A program made the position numbers and the translations under genes. 17,288 bases of DNA from an uncultured Lysobacter sp. GTDB taxonomy: Bacteria; Pseudomonadota; Gammaproteobacteria; Xanthomonadales; Xanthomonadaceae. Under the pieces are notes generated by a model. That model saw nothing but the letters and a program-made list of their open reading frames with translations, did not search any database and was not told where the DNA came from. Every line of letters starts with the position of its first letter. Positions within the stretch are counted from its first letter, which is position 1. Below, piece after piece: positions 1 through 7,302 of this stretch. The stretch is from assembly GCA_946480055.1 (NCBI GenBank), contig CAMLID010000069.1, positions 1 to 17,288 on the forward strand, written 5' to 3'.

Positions 1-479
1 CGCGCGATTCGCACCAGCGCAGGTACATGCGCAGCAGGATTTCGGCCCAGTCCTGGGCCTCGGTGCCGCCGGCGCCGGCCTGGATGTCGACGAAAGCGTT
101 GGACGCATCCATCTTGCCGGAGAACATGCGCCGGAATTCGAGCTTCTCGACTTCCTTGGCGTAGCGCTCGACGTCCTCGACCACGGCCAGCGCGGTGGAC
201 TCGTCGTCCTCCATCTCGGCCAGTTCCAGCAGCTCGCCGGCGCCGACCAGACCGTCGGTGAGGTTGCGGATGCCGTCGACCACCTTTTCCAGCGCGGAAC
301 GCTCGCGGCCCAGGCCCTGGGCACGCTCGGAGTCGTTCCAGATGTCGGGGTTTTCGAGTTCGCGGTTTACTTCTTCGAGACGTTCGACCTTGCTGTCGTA
401 GTCAAAGATACCCCCTGAGCGAATCCAGCCGTCCGGTGAGGTCGGCGATGCGCTGGCGGACGGGATTGAGTTCGATCAT
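1..479 (-). CDS. prfB: Peptide chain release factor 2 (RF2), N-terminal part, with programmed +1 frameshift
   Basis: RF2 recognises UGA and UAA stop codons on the ribosome and triggers peptide release. The first frame from the ATG at 479-477 reads MIELNPVRQRIADLTGRLDS and continues to LRGYL, then meets an in-frame TGA as codon 26 (404-402). Skipping one base (T404) resumes in the frame DYDSKVERLEEVNRELENPD and runs without a stop to the window edge, ending in the conserved segment around AGAGGTEAQDWAEILLRMYL that leads into the catalytic part of bacterial RF2. The GGQ domain lies beyond base 1 and is not visible. The interruption is not a mutation: it is the autoregulatory frameshift known from most bacterial prfB genes. 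The ribosome binding site before the ATG is weak. In Xanthomonas prfB lies in the rpf region near lysS; lysS would be further left, outside the window. Confidence 0.97.
401..416 (-). promoter_or_regulatory. RF2 programmed +1 ribosomal frameshift site
   Basis: Read on the minus strand the site is AGGGGGTATCTTTGAC. It has all the known elements: an internal Shine-Dalgarno-like AGGGGG (416-411), a three-base spacer TAT, the slippery CTT (407-405), the in-frame stop TGA (404-402) and a following C, which weakens termination. The stop is codon 26, as in the E. coli gene, and the motif matches the E. coli one as I remember it. When RF2 is scarce the ribosome pauses at TGA and slips to read CTT T GAC, making more RF2. 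Confidence 0.97.
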
Positions 480-510
480 GTCCGGTGGTTTTGATGCGGA
501 TGAACCGGCG

Positions 511-519
511 ATTCTAGCA
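511..519 (-). promoter_or_regulatory. Candidate extended -10 promoter for prfB
   Basis: On the minus strand this reads TGCTAGAAT, a TGn extended -10 element with the hexamer TAGAAT (5 of 6 to the sigma70 consensus), about 32 bases before the prfB start. No good -35 hexamer lies 16-18 bases upstream, where the sequence is a GC-rich hairpin. Extended -10 promoters can work without a -35. This is a motif match only. Confidence 0.35.
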
Positions 520-548
520 GGCCGGGCGGGCCGGGGCCCTGCCCGGCC
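520..548. terminator. GC-rich hairpin upstream of prfB
   Basis: Arms GGCCGGGC (520-527) and GCCCGGCC (541-548) are perfect inverted repeats, and the stem can extend inward by a G-T wobble plus two G-C pairs. It lies between the end of the VIT gene and the prfB start, both on the minus strand, so it could stop read-through into prfB. No T-run follows on the minus strand, so an intrinsic terminator is unproven. Confidence 0.35.
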
Positions 549-576
549 AGCGGGAGAGGCGCGGGAGCCCACTGGC

Positions 577-605
577 GCCGCGACCGGGCGGATGCCGGTC
601 GCGGC
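577..605 (-). terminator. Hairpin just downstream of the VIT-protein gene
   Basis: Perfect 11-base arms GCCGCGACCGG (577-587) and CCGGTCGCGGC (595-605) enclose a seven-base loop, starting 31 bases past the stop codon of the 988-residue gene. Position and stability fit a transcription terminator or 3'-end stabiliser. There is no T-tract, common in very GC-rich genomes. Together with the hairpin at 520-548 it fills most of the 156-base gap 480-635, in which no gene is seen. Confidence 0.45.
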
Positions 606-635
606 TCACGCCGCTCCTCCCCCTTGGAGCGAGGC

Positions 636-3602
636 TTACTTGACCTCGAACTCGCCCACCAGCACGGTTTCTGACTGCTGCTTCAGCCGCAGGGTCACGC
701 GCTGATCCTGCTGGCGCGAGGTGCCGAAGCCGGTGCTCAGCCACAGCTGCAGCGTGGTGGCGCCGGTGACCAGCTGCTGGCGGTCGCCGTAGAAGTTGGC
801 CTCGACCTTGTACTTGCCCGGCTTGGCGTCGCGCAGCATGAACTCCTCCGGCCCGTAGCCGCCGGTGAAGTCGTTGGAGATGCGCCCGCCCTGGTAGGTC
901 AGGGTGTGCTGGTAGAAGCAGCGCTCGCCGTTGGGGTCGGTGATCCACAGGTCCATGTCGGAGTTGTCGCTGTCCCAGCTCAGCACCGCACGCAGGTCCA
1001 GCGGCAGGTTGCGCAGCAGGCGCCGGTCCATGGCCGAGGTGTCCAGCGGCTGGCCCGAGGTCGCCACGATCGCGTTGAGCTCGTTCAGCGCGATCAGGGC
1101 CACGCCCTCGAAACGGCTGTCCCAGGTCCGGCTGACGACCTGGTAGAGGTTGTCGATGGCCGGCTGGTAGTCGCGCGCCGCCGCATAGGCCAGGCCGAGG
1201 TCGCGGAAGCTCTGCGGTTCCTCTTCAGCCAGACGCACCACCCGCTCGAACACCGGCACCGCCAGCGTCGGCTCGTCGGCCTGCAGCAGGCGGTAGCCGA
1301 GCACGCGCAGGATGTGGCGGTTCTCCAGATCCAGCTCGGCCAGGTTGGACAGCACCCGCAGCGCCAGCGCGCGCTGCCGCTTCTCCAGCAGCACGTCGGC
1401 CACATCGAGATAGAACGCGGTGCTGGCGGCGTAGCCGTCGCGCTCGTCCAGGTAGATCGCGTAGGCCTGCTCCGGCGTGGCCTTGCGCAGACGCGCGGCA
1501 TACGGCGAATCGGGCTTCCAGGCCTGCAGCGCGATGGTCGCGCCGCGGCCTTCGCCGCCGTCGTCGGCCTCGCTCTGGGCCACGTCCTCGGCGGTGATCC
1601 GCGCGCCGGTGACTTCGATCCGGTCCAGGCTGGGCGAATCCGTCGCGGCCGCTACCGCCGCCGGTTCCTCGCGCACCAAACCGGGTGCCGATGCCGATGC
1701 CGGTGCCGGTGCCGGCGCCACCATCGGCATCGGGGGCGCGTAGCCGGTCACGGCGCGCTCGCTTTCGCCGGTGCGCTGGCGACGCTTGTCCTCGTTCTCG
1801 GGGCTCGGCGGCCGGCCCTTGGGCCAGGTCTTCTGCCACCACTGCACCGTGCCTTCGAACTGCGCCGCGATCTCGTCCAGGTGGCTGCGCCGTGCCTCGT
1901 CGCGCTGCACGAACTGGGCGGACTTGAGGCGGTCGAACTCGGCGCGCAGCTCGGCCGGCGGCAGGATGTCGTGCTCCAGGTAGTCGGAGACCGCCTCCAG
2001 CACCAGCAGCGAGGTTTCCGGCGTGACCAAGCCGAACTGCTGGCTCAGACGTGCGATGCCGGCGCGGTTGAGTTCCGGCTCGGCGCCCAGCGCGCGCACC
2101 CGGTAGCCGGCCCACAGCCGCGCGGCGTAGGCGCTGTCCGCAGCCTCGGCACCGATCGCCAGGTCCAGCGGCGCCTGGCCGTCGAAGCTCAGTTTCAGTT
2201 TCGCGCTCGGCGCGGTCAGGCGACCGGCCACGCGCAGCACGCCGTCTTGCGGATAGGCCGACTCGGCGACCAGATCGGTCGCACCCAGCGCTTCCAGATC
2301 GGTCAGACGCGTGCCGCTCGCCAGCAGCTCGCGCGCGCCGCTCTCGATCGCGCCCGGCGTCTGCCAGGCGATCAGGCGGCCGCCGTGGCCCTCGGCCAGC
2401 GCGCTCAAACGCGTGCTGTCGGCAGCATTCCCGGCGGAGTTGATCGCGTACAGACGCTGGCTGCGGCCGAGTTCGGGGAAACGGCGCTGGCCGTAATTGA
2501 ACAAGCCGTCGCTGACCAGCAGGTATTCCTCGATGTCCGCCTGCGCAGTCCAGCCGCCGGGATCGGTGGCGCCGTCGTAGACCGTAGTCTTCAGCGCCTC
2601 GCGCAGCGTGCGCCAATCGCCGCCCTGCACGCGGAAGTCGCCCGCCTGCTCGGCGCGGTCGCGCAGCCGGATCAGATGCACCTGGGCGTCGCCGAGCGCG
2701 GCGAAGTAACGATCCAGCAGCGCCAGTTCGCCGGCCAGATCGCGCTTGCGGCCCGAAGCCGAGCTGTCCCACAGCAGACCGACGCGCTTGGGCAGCGCGC
2801 GCCTGACGGTGGTCGCGGTCACCGGCACTTCGGCGACGAAGTAGTGCTGGCCGTCCACGCTCTGGGTATAGACCTGCGCCGACTTGGCGCGCGCGAAACG
2901 CAGCCCCAGGCCGTTGCCGATCAGTTGTTCGCGCCCGATCCGCGCCGCATAGCCGCCCTTGCCGTCGCGCTTGAGCTCAACCCGGCCGAAACCGCCGTCG
3001 ACCTGCGGCGCCGAGGCGCCGCGCGCGAGCACGCGCAGCTCGACCGCATTCGCACCGCGCGCGTAATCCAACGGCAACTGCAGACGACGGCCGTCGCCAT
3101 CGGGACGTAGTGCCTCGACATAGCTCAGGCGCACGCGGCGTGTGCCCTGGGCCGGGATCGGATACACCCGCAGGCGGAAATGGTTGCCCTCGGTCTTTTC
3201 CAACAGGGCCGGATCGACCCGGCGCCGCTCGATCGCCTCGAACACCGCCTGCCCCTGCGCCTTGGGCACCGGCACCGCCGAACGCATGCGGCCGTCGATG
3301 TCGAGCGCGAAGGCGCTGATCTGCTGGCCTTCGTGCAGCGGAAACTGCAGCTCGCCTTCCAGCGGCCGCGCATTGGGATTGCGGAAGGTCAGATCGACCG
3401 TGGTCTGGGCCAGGCCGCCGTTGAGCTCGACCTCGACCGCGGCCGCCTCCAACACGATCGGCTGCTCGGCCCCGGCCGCGCGCATCAGCGGCGGCGCGGT
3501 CACCGGGCCGCGCACCTGGGCGCCGGCCGGCCCGCTCATCTGCACGGCAACCGCACCGCTCAGTCCCAACAACAGGCACACATGCAAGCAATAGGAACGC
3601 AC
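636..3602 (-). CDS. Exported VIT / vWA / TPR / DUF2135 protein
   Basis: A 988-residue protein related to bacterial VIT-domain (inter-alpha-trypsin-inhibitor-like) proteins. It starts with GTG at 3602-3600, preceded by a strong AGGAGAGG site. Order of parts: signal peptide (about 1-29, ending AGA); VIT domain (about 45-165, with TFRNPNARPLEGELQFPL); vWA-like domain (about 272-420) with a DSSAS metal-site motif at 279-283 and LLVSDG at 361-366; a low-complexity Pro/Ala/Ser linker; IEVTGARI at about 662-669; TPR-like helices (about 707-850); and a C-terminal DUF2135 (YfaP-type) domain (870-988, with DSDNSDMDLWITDPNGE). Such proteins are thought to act at the cell surface or in the periplasm in adhesion or protein-protein contacts; no enzyme activity is evident. 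It is divergent from the protease gene and stands alone. The domain calls are good; the biological role is unknown. Confidence 0.9.
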   Translation of the reverse strand: MRSYCLHVCLLLGLSGAVAVQMSGPAGAQVRGPVTAPPLMRAAGAEQPIVLEAAAVEVELNGGLAQTTVDLTFRNPNARPLEGELQFPLHEGQQISAFALDIDGRMRSAVPVPKAQGQAVFEAIERRRVDPALLEKTEGNHFRLRVYPIPAQGTRRVRLSYVEALRPDGDGRRLQLPLDYARGANAVELRVLARGASAPQVDGGFGRVELKRDGKGGYAARIGREQLIGNGLGLRFARAKSAQVYTQSVDGQHYFVAEVPVTATTVRRALPKRVGLLWDSSASGRKRDLAGELALLDRYFAALGDAQVHLIRLRDRAEQAGDFRVQGGDWRTLREALKTTVYDGATDPGGWTAQADIEEYLLVSDGLFNYGQRRFPELGRSQRLYAINSAGNAADSTRLSALAEGHGGRLIAWQTPGAIESGARELLASGTRLTDLEALGATDLVAESAYPQDGVLRVAGRLTAPSAKLKLSFDGQAPLDLAIGAEAADSAYAARLWAGYRVRALGAEPELNRAGIARLSQQFGLVTPETSLLVLEAVSDYLEHDILPPAELRAEFDRLKSAQFVQRDEARRSHLDEIAAQFEGTVQWWQKTWPKGRPPSPENEDKRRQRTGESERAVTGYAPPMPMVAPAPAPASASAPGLVREEPAAVAAATDSPSLDRIEVTGARITAEDVAQSEADDGGEGRGATIALQAWKPDSPYAARLRKATPEQAYAIYLDERDGYAASTAFYLDVADVLLEKRQRALALRVLSNLAELDLENRHILRVLGYRLLQADEPTLAVPVFERVVRLAEEEPQSFRDLGLAYAAARDYQPAIDNLYQVVSRTWDSRFEGVALIALNELNAIVATSGQPLDTSAMDRRLLRNLPLDLRAVLSWDSDNSDMDLWITDPNGERCFYQHTLTYQGGRISNDFTGGYGPEEFMLRDAKPGKYKVEANFYGDRQQLVTGATTLQLWLSTGFGTSRQQDQRVTLRLKQQSETVLVGEFEVK
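1596..1619 (-). other. TonB-box/plug-like IEVTGARI motif inside the VIT protein
   Basis: The codons read I-E-V-T-G-A-R-I, preceded by SPSLDR. This is the signature found at the mature N-terminus of TonB-dependent receptors (compare DTVTVTGSHI in the receptor encoded at 8067-10799). Here it lies mid-protein, in the linker between the Pro/Ala-rich stretch and the TPR part. The match is seen directly; a TonB interaction is conjecture. Confidence 0.6.
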
Positions 3603-3993
3603 CGGTCACCTCTCCTGGATTCGCCTTCGATCGATTGGTTCGCACGGCCTGTTCGACCGGTCTGCCTGTAGCCAACGCACGCGCGCGACGAACGGGGTTG
3701 AGGCGCCTGCACGCGTGCTCTATGCCCGGTCGCGATCGCGAATCGCGATCCCCGTTCGTAATCCCCGAACGCGCTGTCCCCTGCCCCGTACTGGCCCGCG
3801 CCGGTCGCGTCGTCGCGACACCGATCCGCCAGGGCCGGCGCTTGATCGAACTATGACGGACATCGCGATTTGCCGCTATCCGAGCGCCTTCCCGGCATGC
3901 CGGCGCGGCCGATCGCTCCGCCATCATCGATTCGGTTCGCGCCGCTGCGCGGACCGGCACGATTCCGCATTCCGTACCCAGGAGCCAGACGCA
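3603..3993. other. Divergent intergenic region (VIT gene / protease gene)
   Basis: These 391 bases separate two divergent exported-protein genes and should hold both promoters and any shared operator. Both ribosome binding sites are visible: AGGAGAGG before the GTG at 3602 and AGGAG (about 3980-3984) before the ATG at 3994. No convincing -35/-10 pair was found for either gene; TTGATC near 3842 has no matching -10. A dyad lies at 3734-3750 (separate entry). The open frame from 3715 that runs into the protease is non-coding leader, as it has no signal peptide or start site of its own. Confidence 0.5.
3734..3750. promoter_or_regulatory. Short perfect dyad, possible operator
   Basis: GATCGCG (3734-3740), AAT, CGCGATC (3744-3750) form a perfect 7-base inverted repeat, and the flanking TCGCGATCGCGA is itself palindromic. 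It sits roughly midway between the two divergent genes. CG-rich dyads arise easily in such DNA, so an operator is only a suggestion. Confidence 0.25.
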
Positions 3994-5394
3994 ATGACAC
4001 GTAAAGGCATGCTTCGCATCGCATTGTTGGCCGGCGTTTCGGCCGCCAGCGCCACGACCACGGCCGCAGAAATGAGCGCCGCGCCGGTCACGGCCCGACC
4101 GATGGCCAGCGCCCTGGGCGGCGCCGACTTCGCCACCGGCGGCAAGATCCGTTCGCTGCGTGCGGTCGACCTGGGACTGCCGGACAACGCCGCCCTGACC
4201 GCGCTGCGCAGCCGTCGCGACGACCAGCACCGCAACGGCCAGCCGCTGGAGATCGGTTTCGCGCGCAACGTCGGCCGCAGCAATATCGACCTCACCGGCC
4301 TGGACTGGGAAGCGCTGCCCGACGGCTCGCACGGCGCACGTTTCACCCTGACCTCGACCCACGCCTCGGCGGTGCGCGCCGGTGTGCGCCTGCGCGCGGC
4401 AGGCCGCTCCGGCGGCGATCCCTCGGCGGTGACGCTGCGCTTCGCCGGCAACGACGGCCGCGTATTCGCCGACAACGGCCGCGCCTACAGCGGTGCGCAG
4501 ACGGGTTGGTCGCCGATCGTGGCCGGCGATACGGTCACCGTCGAAATCGTGCTGGCGCCGGGCCAGCGCCCGGACGCCTTCAGCCTGAGCGTGCCGCAGC
4601 TCTCGCACCTGGACGTGGACCCGGCCTCCAGCTCACGCGACCTGGCCAAGGCCAGCGGCGTAGGCGCCAGCGCCGCCTGCGAGAAGGACATCGTGTGCCG
4701 GGTCAGCCCGACCGCCGGTTTCCTGGCCGCCAGCAAGTCGGTCGCGCGCATGGTCTACACCAGCGGCGGCAGCTCCTACCTGTGCAGCGGCACCCTGCTC
4801 AACAACAGCAACTCGCCCAAGCGCCAGCTGTTCTGGACCGCGGCCCACTGCATCAGCACCCAAACCGAAGCCGATAGCCTGCAGACCTACTGGTTCTTCG
4901 ACGCCACCGCCTGCAACAACGACACCGCCAACCCGGGCGCGGTCACCCTGACCGGCGGCGCCTACCTGCGCCATGCGAACACCACACGCGACACGTCCCT
5001 GCTCGAACTCAAGACCGCTCCGCCCAGCGGCGCGTTCTACGCGGCCTGGAACAGCACCGCGATCTCCGCGACCGGCACCGACATCGAAGGCATCCATCAC
5101 CCCGCGGGCGATCTGAAGAAGTACTCGCTGGGCGACGTGACCGCGCTGTCGGGCTCGATCGACGGCAAGACCCCGCTGACCCAGGTGATCTGGAACGCCG
5201 GCGTCACCGAGGGCGGCTCCTCTGGCTCGGGTTTGTTCACCATCGACGCCGGTGGCGACTACCAACTGCGCGGCGGTCTGTACGGCGGCTACTCGGCCTG
5301 CAAGAAGAAGGGCCAGCTCGGTCCGGACAAGCCCGACTACTACTCGCAGCTCAGCGGCGTGTGGTCGAGCATCTCGACCTACTTCGGCCCCTGA
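3994..5394 (+). CDS. Secreted lysyl-endopeptidase-like serine protease precursor (S1 family)
   Basis: A 466-residue preproprotein. The start at 3994 is set by AGGAG ten bases upstream and by the signal peptide MTRKGMLRIALLAGVSAASA. A propeptide of about 190 residues follows. The probable mature part begins near K219 (RDLAK then ASGVGASAAC) and is about 247 residues. The triad is visible: His285 (TAAHC), Asp333 (RDTSLLEL) and Ser410 (GGSSGSG). Six cysteines (229, 235, 264, 286, 307, 436) match the three disulfides of Achromobacter lyticus protease I/Lys-C in order and near-spacing (C229-C235 and C264-C286 gaps are identical, from memory). Asp448 in KPDYYSQ aligns with the Asp that gives that enzyme lysine specificity, so cleavage after Lys is likely. 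A Tyr in GGLYGGYS stands where Lys-C has His. It is the only plus-strand gene here and is transcribed alone. Likely role: extracellular protein degradation. Confidence 0.92.
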   Translation: MTRKGMLRIALLAGVSAASATTTAAEMSAAPVTARPMASALGGADFATGGKIRSLRAVDLGLPDNAALTALRSRRDDQHRNGQPLEIGFARNVGRSNIDLTGLDWEALPDGSHGARFTLTSTHASAVRAGVRLRAAGRSGGDPSAVTLRFAGNDGRVFADNGRAYSGAQTGWSPIVAGDTVTVEIVLAPGQRPDAFSLSVPQLSHLDVDPASSSRDLAKASGVGASAACEKDIVCRVSPTAGFLAASKSVARMVYTSGGSSYLCSGTLLNNSNSPKRQLFWTAAHCISTQTEADSLQTYWFFDATACNNDTANPGAVTLTGGAYLRHANTTRDTSLLELKTAPPSGAFYAAWNSTAISATGTDIEGIHHPAGDLKKYSLGDVTALSGSIDGKTPLTQVIWNAGVTEGGSSGSGLFTIDAGGDYQLRGGLYGGYSACKKKGQLGPDKPDYYSQLSGVWSSISTYFGP

Positions 5395-5414
5395 TCGCGG
5401 ATCGATGCACGCAG

Positions 5415-5448
5415 ACCGCCTCTCCCGCCCTGGCGCGGGAGAGGCGGT
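5415..5448. terminator. 14-bp perfect hairpin between convergent genes
   Basis: Arms ACCGCCTCTCCCGC (5415-5428) and GCGGGAGAGGCGGT (5435-5448) are perfect complements around a six-base loop. It lies 21 bases after the protease stop and 19 bases before the stop of the convergent reductase gene, so it can serve as a bidirectional terminator. No T-tract follows on either side. Twelve bases of one arm (GCGGGAGAGGCG) recur at 550-561 near prfB, so it may be a member of a dispersed palindromic repeat family. Confidence 0.65.
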
Positions 5449-5466
5449 ACTGCCGCGTGGCAAGGA

Positions 5467-7302
5467 TCAGATCTTGAAATCGTCGAACGCGATCCGCTCC
5501 TCCGCCACGCCCAGCTTGCGCAACAGCTGCCGGGTCGCGGCCAGCATCGCCGGCGGACCGCAGAGGTAGAACTCGCAAGCCGCCAGATCCGGATGCGCGC
5601 TCAGCAGATGCGCATGAGTGGCTTCGTGGACCAGGCCGCGCACCAGACCGTCGCCCTGCTCGGCCTCCTCGGACAAGGCCAGGTGCCAGCTGAAATTGGC
5701 GTGGCGCCGCGCGAGCTCGGCCATCTCCTGCACATATGGCGCTTCGCGCAGCCGACGTGCGCCGTACCAGTAGTGGATGCGCTCGCGACCGCCCTGGTCG
5801 AGCCGGGCCCGGATCATCGCCCGCAGCGGCGCCATGCCGGCGCCGCCGCCGATGAAGATCTTCTCGCGCTCGCCGGGCTGCAGGGCGAAGTCGCCGAAGG
5901 CGCCGCTGAACTCGACCGCGTCGCCGGGCTTCAACGAGTACAGGTAGGTCGAGCCCTTGCCGAACAGCGCGCGCTTCTTGTGTTGGCCGCCGGGACTGAA
6001 TCGCGCCAGCAGGGTCAGGCGCCCGTCGGCCTGGTCCACCGGCAGGGCCAGCGAGTACGAGCGGCGCACCGCCTCCTTGTTGTGCAGGCTCGCCGGCAGA
6101 TCCAGCGCGGCCCAATCGTCGCGATGATGCTCGGGATAGGCGATCTCGTCGCGCCGCAGCGTGTAGTCCGGCACGTGCAACTGCAGGTAGGCACCGGGCT
6201 GGAATTCCGGACCGGGCGGCGACTCCGGCCTGAGCACGATCTCGCGCAGGAACGGCGTGATCGCGAGCACCGATTCGACCGTGGCCTTGCGCTGCGTCCA
6301 CAGCCCCGCACCGCCCGCTACTTCGACCTGCAGGTCGCCGTCCAGGGTCAGGTTGCAGGCCAGGCGATGGCCGAGGCGCAGTTTGCTTTCGGCCAGGTGC
6401 GCGCGGTCGGCGCTGGTCGGTGCCGGCGCGGTCCCGCGCACCCGCACCTCGCACAGGCCGCAGCTCTGGCCGCCACCGCAGTTCGACGGCAACTGCAGAC
6501 CGCTGCGGGCCATGGCCAGAAAGACCGTGTCGCCGCGATGCGATTCGAGCGAACGCAACTTATCGCCGCCCTGGTCGAACACCGTCAACGCGCGCAGCGG
6601 CCGCCAGCGCGCGGGCACGAACTCGCCCAGGCGGAAGCTCGCGACCAGCAGCCAGACGCCCGACAGCGCGATCCACAAGCCGCCGGCCGCGGCCATGATC
6701 ACCAGCGGATGGTTGAAATCCTGGCGGCCGGTGTAGTCCATGATGTGCAGCATCCAGAAGATGTCGAACAGGCGCCAACGGTCGTTGCGCCGTTCCAGGA
6801 TGCGGCCGTCCTGTGCCGACAGGTACAGCGTGGTGCCGTCGCCGTCGTCGAAATCGACGCGCCAGATCGGGCCCGCGTGCCCGCGCGCTTCCAGCGTCGC
6901 GCGCTCCATCCACTGCGGCGCGCCGGGGCGTGCGTCGCCGACGTAGTCCGCCGCGGCCAGCGCGCCGGCCAGCGCCGCATCGATCCTCAACGGCCGTCCG
7001 TCGTGCGCGTCGACCAGCCAGACCGTGGCCTTGTGGCCGAGCCGATAGGCCGGCCGCTCCTGCAGCCAGGTCGCTTCCAGGCTCTGCACCGGCTTGCCGG
7101 CCTGGGCCAGCACCTGCGCCGGCGCCAGCATGCCTGCGGGCCAGGCGCGCACCGGATCGGCGGCATGCGCGCGGTGACGATGGCCTTGGACGGTGTCGTG
7201 ATCGAGCACGCTCATCACCAGTCCGCTCGCCGTCCACAACACGAACTGCAGCGCGACGATCAGGCCCACCCACTTGTGCAGCTTGCGCAGCCAGGGCGTC
7301 AT
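5467..7302 (-). CDS. PepSY membrane protein fused to NqrF-like NADH/FAD/2Fe-2S reductase
   Basis: A 611-residue inner-membrane flavoprotein, probably moving electrons from cytoplasmic NADH toward the membrane or periplasm. Residues 1-225 form a PepSY-TM unit: helix 1 (about 9-32, starting HKW), a soluble loop, WMLHIMDY (183-190) and helix 2 (about 200-222, SGVWLL). Then a plant-type ferredoxin domain with Cys275, Cys281, Cys284 and Cys316 (gaps 6, 3, 32, the spacing of Vibrio NqrF as I recall it). Then an FAD domain (RSYS 414-417) and an NAD-binding domain (GGGAGMAPLRAMI 485-497; CGPPAM 581-586). It resembles NqrF more than other reductases, but no other nqr gene is present. The ATG at 7302 overlaps the stop of the preceding PepSY gene (ATGA), implying translational coupling. 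Position after a TonB receptor suggests reduction of an imported metal complex; substrate unknown. Confidence 0.9.
   Translation of the reverse strand: MTPWLRKLHKWVGLIVALQFVLWTASGLVMSVLDHDTVQGHRHRAHAADPVRAWPAGMLAPAQVLAQAGKPVQSLEATWLQERPAYRLGHKATVWLVDAHDGRPLRIDAALAGALAAADYVGDARPGAPQWMERATLEARGHAGPIWRVDFDDGDGTTLYLSAQDGRILERRNDRWRLFDIFWMLHIMDYTGRQDFNHPLVIMAAAGGLWIALSGVWLLVASFRLGEFVPARWRPLRALTVFDQGGDKLRSLESHRGDTVFLAMARSGLQLPSNCGGGQSCGLCEVRVRGTAPAPTSADRAHLAESKLRLGHRLACNLTLDGDLQVEVAGGAGLWTQRKATVESVLAITPFLREIVLRPESPPGPEFQPGAYLQLHVPDYTLRRDEIAYPEHHRDDWAALDLPASLHNKEAVRRSYSLALPVDQADGRLTLLARFSPGGQHKKRALFGKGSTYLYSLKPGDAVEFSGAFGDFALQPGEREKIFIGGGAGMAPLRAMIRARLDQGGRERIHYWYGARRLREAPYVQEMAELARRHANFSWHLALSEEAEQGDGLVRGLVHEATHAHLLSAHPDLAACEFYLCGPPAMLAATRQLLRKLGVAEERIAFDDFKI

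Noticed and set aside
402..404. prfB as a pseudogene because of an in-frame TGA
   Set aside because: The stop is part of the known programmed frameshift and the downstream frame is intact.
906..3110. A 734-codon plus-strand open frame, and similar ones at 5593-7422 and 12572-14755
   Set aside because: Each is antisense to a well-recognised gene (VIT protein, PepSY-NqrF fusion, recJ/rpfE) and has no family features.
3715..3993. Upstream in-frame extension of the protease
   Set aside because: The extension is Arg/Pro-rich and would bury the signal peptide; a clear AGGAG site and signal sequence mark the ATG at 3994.
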